Shown piece by piece: positions 58,841-64,000 of a DNA stretch of 64,000 nucleotides; position 1 is the stretch's first letter, and each line of letters starts with the position of its first letter. A model generated the notes under the pieces. It made no database searches and had not been told where the DNA came from. It saw only the letters and a program-made list of their open reading frames with translations. Position numbers and translations under genes: made by a program. Source of the DNA: Paramyrothecium sp. XJ0827. Lineage: Eukaryota; Ascomycota; Sordariomycetes; Hypocreales; Stachybotryaceae. The stretch lies in assembly GCA_020881915.1 (NCBI GenBank), contig JAJFPB010000002.1:5157001-5221000 (forward strand), read 5' to 3'.

Positions 58841-60768
58841 GGCTCTCAAAGAATAAAATGAACTCTGGAATTGGAGATTATTGTGTTCCGAGGTATGTCA
58901 TTGACTTGTATAAATAGGCACGCTGGGTCTTACATACATTACTTAACGGTTTCTCGGACGAATTGTTCCCTAAATCCGACCCAGTGCGGAGTTGCGGAGT
59001 CCATGGGTAGGATATGGCAGTGGCCGAGACTCTTTCCCCTGGCGAAAAGGGAGGGTGGTCAGCAATGAGATCGTCACACTTCCGATGCAAGGCGAGGATG
59101 AGGATTAAATTGTAATCGCATTGTCTAACGCTTTTCAATATCGATGAAAAGTATTCCAATTGAATTACAGCTGTGCCTCACGTAACTCTTGAGCAGGAGG
59201 ATGGTCAAGGTGGTATTTTGGGCAAATTAGCAATATCTCGGTGTACACATGAGATGCAGAAACCTGGAAACCTAACGACAATTTCAACTGGCTCAAGTAC
59301 CTCTTGAACTACTATGCCTTATTGACAATAGTTTCATAATGCTCGGGCTTGTCCCTTCAATGCTTCTTCCTTACGTCAGTACGTTGGAATGTGGCACCAC
59401 ATACGCACGAACAATGCGAACAATGCGAGACCCGAATGTTGCGTTGCTCGCAAATTTCCTTATGGGAAACACGCATATGACGTTTCAGCCCCTCTGACTT
59501 CGCGAATAGAGGCCCGACACAAAAGTCGCATTGCAATTGGGGGTCGTGATACTACCAATGCTTGCTGAAAGCCATGTGAGTTCACTATCATCGTGTTGAC
59601 ATACTGTCACGCTATACTTGGAATTCCGGTTCTTCCTGAACCATTTCCCCCAGACCTTACGTCACGTGTCATTCGTTGTAGCCTAGTGGTGTTACTTCAG
59701 AAAATAATTGTCGGTTTGCGACATACAAAAGGACCTAACATATACACTTTAAATGCCCGCTCTGGGATTTTTCAATTCCTTGATAGCTTTGTCAATGTTG
59801 AACTGCTAGTTGTCTTTTGATCTATGCTCAGAAATGGCTGCAGCGTGTTCAGAAAAGTTTCTGCTTTTTTCTGTCCCAGAGCAACGCTGCCCATGCGTGC
59901 CGTGGTAGGTTGAGGAAACGCCAACTTCTCGGTAATGCTTGTTGATTCAGAAAGAAATCTGTTGAGCATCGTTTGGCAGCTTTTCTGTGTACATCTGACC
60001 CTAATCAGCTCTACATCACAGAGTACTAATAAGACACTCATGGTCACTTACCCACTACCACTTGTCGTTGTAGTCGCAAGATCCGATCTAGTAGACATCG
60101 CTAGTAATTGAATTGTGTTATGACAGCAACAATATTATCTCCATGCGTCGTTGAAGGGGAGAATGAATCCCGGATAGCTGAATCTTCTGCACCTCTATGG
60201 TACAAGAAAAGAATCTCTCATTGTCATTAAATATCTCTTCCTGAGGCTATTTTTAAGTCATTCATCTATCTACATAGGCCTACCTGTTAGCGAATTGTGA
60301 TGTGCATTGGACGTATTGTACACAGTATTGGGCTTGTCACACGTTTCGCAGTACACCAAGGTAGCTTTCGAGGATTGACACAGCAGGACTCTCTAGCAAC
60401 AGCCGGGGCTCAACACAACCACCACCAGCCTGGGTGATTGCCACCCTGGTGCGTTTTGCTGTAACTGGACGATCTGCCGAGTTTGGGGAGGGGAACGGCG
60501 GTAATTCGACCAATCAAGATGAAAAACACACTGGTGGCATTGGATTGCTGTGCTGAGAGCACGTGCGCTGGTTGCCTAGATGAACGGGGCTGAAGACATG
60601 TGCATCACGTGTGGAAGCAATCTAACCATATCTTTTCTTCATCCGTTCATCATACAGGTTTCAAATAAATGAGACCAACAGAGAATCGAATATCTTGAGA
60701 AAAGGCACGTAGCGTCACAGCTAACATGCAGCCATTAAGATCACTCTGAGCCATCAATCGCAACAAGC
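58841..60768. other. gene-free stretch with a zinc-finger relic
   Basis: Apart from the relic at 59357-59551, no frame above about 93 codons shows a motif. The left end is the P450 promoter. Confidence 0.45.
59357..59551 (-). pseudogene. relic of a C2H2 zinc-finger gene
   Basis: A 65-codon minus frame between two stops contains CDFCVGPLFAKSEGLKRHMR followed by VSH, a full C2H2 finger (C-x2-C-x12-H-x4-H). A second Cys pair (HCSHCSCVC) comes after it. There is no start codon and no continuation on either side. It looks like a fragment of a decayed fungal zinc-finger gene; it lies 2 kb from the intact C2H2 gene at the right edge, on the other strand. Confidence 0.5.
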
Positions 60769-61497
60769 ATGGCTAACGCAACCACGAATATTGGAGCCGG
60801 ATACTATCAGGCTGATGCGTACGAGGTATGTCTTAGTGTCATTCTTTCTGGGGTTTCTGGCAAAAGCTGTGTCCTGGGCTGGACTGGTACTCCGGGCCAC
60901 GGCACCCGGAACCGAGCGCTTGCGAGCAGTAACTAGTTCACAAGACTGCACGTGCTGTTCGGCTGCTAATGGTTTTGATGGCCGCAGGAGATTGGGCAGC
61001 CTCCAGAACATGGCGCTCATTCGCTGGCGACGTCTCCCAAGACACATGTGCCGTCATGGTTGCAGAGAGATGGTCGGTTTATACCTGGGGAGAGGAAATC
61101 CCCAGCCATCGAGTCGAAATCTGGCATTGCAAACCATCTAGAGTTTCACGACGCGGACCGAATTTGGTTCTGGATGGACATGCATGATGTCGCGCCTCCT
61201 GCTTCAACTCCCATATCGCAGAGCTTCATCGGTAAATCACCACACATTTCTTTCCTCGTTGTTATTTGTCCACGACGTGCTTCCTATAACTGCAACCCCA
61301 TATATTCTCTTCAAGTTCGTATACCATGTCATTCATTTGAGAGAACCTGCGGAGAGTTTGACATTAGAAATGTAGCTGAGGCAATTCTTTATCGTCTTTG
61401 CGACGTCGTTGATCAACTTCGAACTTCAGCTTTGGGCAAATCCGCTGACCTTATTGCATCAAGACCCTTCCTACATACATCCAGATTTAAAGGCTAG
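60769..61497 (+). CDS. uncertain gene, or first exons of the downstream C2H2 gene
   Basis: ATG at 60769 starts a 19-codon exon (MANATTNIGAGYYQADAYE) ending at a GTATGT donor. After an intron of about 162 nt the frame continues from 60988 (EIGQPPEHGAH, PSWLQRDGRFIPGERKS, DADRIWFWMDMHDVAPP) and stays open to 61497, 188 aa in all. The first 90 residues have the look of real protein; beyond about 61205, where a GTAAAT donor follows ISQSFIG, the sequence looks less so. It may be the N-terminal part of the C2H2 protein, but I found no join with matching phase. The family is not recognised. Confidence 0.4.
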
Positions 61498-61543
61498 GAC
61501 AATTAACTACACCGGAACGATCGAGCCTCAAGGGGGTTTCCCA

Positions 61544-64000
61544 ATGGTAGACTGGTCTACATATGATCTATCCTTTTCCTCCTTCAAGCCTCCTGTCAAC
61601 CAAACAGGAGAGACCGACAGCTTGCTCTGGTCGGACCAGCAGAAGCACGAGACCGAACATAGACGACAAAGGTGCTCCTGGCCAGACTGCGGTAAATCAG
61701 TCAACAATCTAAAAACACACATGCTCACGCATCAGAAAGAACGGCCTTTTAAGTGTCCAATTACCTTGTGTGATTATAATCTAAAAGGCTTCGCACGTAA
61801 ATACGACCAGAACCGGCACATACTGACTCATTTCAAAGGGCGCATGGTGTGTGGGTTCTGCCCTGGAGGTGGCTCGGCGACCGAGAAATCATTCCATCGT
61901 GCCGATGTCTTCAAGCGTCATCTCATGGCAGTGCATGGAGTCGTCTGTACGCTTCAAAAGAAGCTAAATGGGGCTTCAAATCAGGCCAGTAAGGCTGTCA
62001 ATAAACCCTTCACAGCTTATGCTCCAGACTCCACGGGCAAGTGCAGCACATGCTCGTGGACGTTCAAGAATGCGCAAGAGTTCTACGATCACTTGGAAGA
62101 TTGTGTTCTACACGTCGTGGTGCAGCAAGACTCAACAGGGGCTACCAATAACCTTCGCTTTGCTGAGAACGTTGAGATGGACGACCAAGTACTAAAGAAC
62201 AATCACCTTGGTAAAACCAAACAGAAACCCACCCCTAAAATAGGTGGCGAGGGTTTTGATACGATGGAGAAAACCGATGTTTTTCGTAGGGAGTACAATC
62301 CAATTGGCAAAGCGATGAAGTCACGCACAAGCGGTAACACTTCAGCAACCAAGAAAAAAGGCCGAAAAAGTCGCCGCGATTATCCTTCGTCGTGGGGCTT
62401 TGATAAGGGCCAGATGATTATGAAGAAGCGTGTCATGGCTGTCTTCGATGGACCCAGGCGTTTAGAGAAGGATCATATGACACCGTCCCCGGAGCACGAG
62501 GTCCGTATCAAGCTGTCTGATGGCAATTCGTACTTGACGGATATCGACGTGCAAACGCTGAGGCGTGCCGAGGACTTCTACTACGCGACCGACGAGAAGA
62601 TGGCTCCTTGGATTTCAGATGACCCTACAAAGGAGCAATTCGAAGGTCAGCGACTGATTTTGGAAGACGAAGCCAGTGTTGAAGATGGAAACAACTCAAT
62701 GCCCATTGGTAGGTTTGAGGAATTGCCTAACTTGGCTCCGACAGATGAGCAGTTTGGTGAGTCTGAACAGATCACTGGCGAGCCCGAGAAGTTCAATGAG
62801 ACAGAAGAGACTACAGCAAAAGGATCACATAGTTCCTTTGAAATTCCCGATGCTCTCTCATCTCACGCCACAGAAGACAAGCAACATCTATTCGGCTCTG
62901 GCCTAACAATATCCAAAGGATCCATTGTTGTGGACTCATGCTCTGAAGCCAATGAGACTGTGTTCGTGTACGACGAAATACCATACACGGACTCCGGTTA
63001 CGCTTCGGCGATCAATTTGGATAACACCGTACCAACATTCAAGGAAACTACTTTGAACACGTCAGGAGATGAGGATGACGATGCACGAACTACATACTCG
63101 GTGGCGACATCTGTGGACTCCAACAATGCTAAGAACTATATATCTGATCTTGCCCACAATATTCACCACAGTTTCAAGCCCCAAGTCGACCTTGGACGCA
63201 GGCCAGAGCTGTGCGAATTCTTTCCTGAACTGATCAAAGCATTTGCGATCAAAATTGGCTGTGAGAGTTCCTTGCAAATCAACCGAGACATCATGTACTT
63301 TGTCCATAAGCACCACAAGTAAGTCTAAAAAAGCCCTCTTTTAAGATTATTTTAAGAGACCCGTGCAGGAAACTAAACCCGTCCAATAGAGAAATTGCCG
63401 CCGAGTTTGAGAAACTCGTACTTTGTACGGACGATGATGCTCCTAGAGACGATTGCAGGACTAATCTAGACGGAATGTCTCTTATCGACAAGATGAGCAT
63501 GTGGGAACAGAATGCAGGCGTGGATATGCCGGAAGAAAACCACAATGAGCTTTTTGCTGGGGTGGAAGACCCTGAAGAAGAATCCATTCAACCAGCAGAG
63601 ATTCCCATATACAATGCGGTTATCCTTGAAAGCCCTGCGTATAGCTGGTTCATTGAGAACCTTCGCAAGCAACTAACCCTCCAGCGGGGCGCATCAAACA
63701 ATTGCCTTACAGTAGACCATATTCGCCAGATGGTTTTGAGAAGTCTTCCCGCAGGCAGAGTCAGCAAACGCACAGTCCCGCAAAGAAACTCTTGCACCTT
63801 TCGTATATTGTCGGCACCATTGAGAGCTAGCCTATATTGTGAGGATGATTCGAGGCGTTCAAGAGTCGTTCTGCGAAATAAAATGTCTGACATAGTTGTG
63901 GTGACTTGCTCGTCAGATGAGGCGCAGGCAACCACAATCGGGGAGTACTTCACCCAGACATGGCCTTCTGCAAGTGAAATTCTGGTTACAGCTCTCGAGA
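61544..64000 (+). CDS. C2H2 zinc-finger protein, incomplete at the right edge
   Basis: Exon 61544-63318 and a second exon from 63369 to the window end, 802 codons so far. I use the ATG at 61544, though the frame is open upstream to 61376. Three finger-like modules lie at residues 44-63, 71-96 and 103-131 (Cys and His in C2H2 order, with CSWPDCGK and HRADVFKRHLMAVH). A fourth Cys pair, CSTC, comes near 212. A basic stretch (KKKGRKSRRDY) could be a nuclear signal. A long acidic region then holds YTDSGYAS and a block ending in LPELIKAFAIKIG-like helices and DIMYFVHKHHKK, which recurs in large fungal proteins of unknown role. The 50-nt intron keeps the frame. Nucleic-acid binding is likely; the C-terminal domains are outside view. 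Confidence 0.75.

Overview
This window reads as nuclear DNA of a filamentous ascomycete (Pezizomycotina; which class is not certain). Genes are monocistronic and lie on both strands. Coding regions are split by short introns, mostly 47-100 nt, with GTRNGT-like donors. The gene families are typical of moulds: Zn(II)2Cys6 regulators, 2EXR-domain protein, cytochromes P450, GH10/GH78/GH131 secreted or sugar-releasing enzymes, MFS sugar porters, a cAMP-receptor-like GPCR and a tRNA-Tyr with an intron. Exon coordinates below were joined by hand from reading frame, splice sites and family motifs.

Layout. 0.8-1.8 kb: a divergent GH10 glycosidase. 3.7-6.7 kb: a sterol-glucosyltransferase-like enzyme with a lipid-transfer-protein-like tail. 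10-11.4 kb: a seven-helix receptor. 12.1-16.6 kb: a P450 and a Zn2Cys6 regulator, divergently transcribed. 18.4-20.9 kb: an ArsB/CitM-type ion transporter. 21.1-22.4 kb: a 2EXR gene broken by one in-frame TAG. 22.9-24.6 kb: a second Zn2Cys6 regulator. 26.5-32 kb and 39.9-45.1 kb: two separate modules, each an alpha-L-rhamnosidase (GH78) divergent from an MFS sugar transporter. Between them lie a secreted M14 carboxypeptidase, a dead P450 and a secreted GH131 beta-glucanase. 45.5-50.7 kb: a GPI-anchored-like protein, a small secreted TIL-domain (protease-inhibitor-fold) protein and a secreted lactonase-fold protein. 52-53 kb: an MDR oxidoreductase. 55.4 kb: tRNA-Tyr(GUA). 55.9-58.8 kb: a methyltransferase and a frameshifted P450, convergent. 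60.8-64 kb: a C2H2 zinc-finger gene that runs off the right edge, with an uncertain upstream ORF and an opposite-strand zinc-finger relic before it.

The 26-51 kb stretch looks like a plant-polymer and host-interface region: rhamnosides are cleaved and the sugar imported, glucans and peptides are degraded outside the cell, and a Cys-rich inhibitor-like protein is secreted. The two rhamnosidase modules use different GH78 subtypes and different MFS porters, so they do not look like a simple duplication. The most notable observations are this paired arrangement, the three-exon TIL protein, the single TAG in the 2EXR gene, two P450s disabled by small lesions, a third P450 lacking the usual I-helix threonine, and the altered subsites in the GH10 enzyme. 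I found no CRISPR array, rRNA gene or intact transposon.
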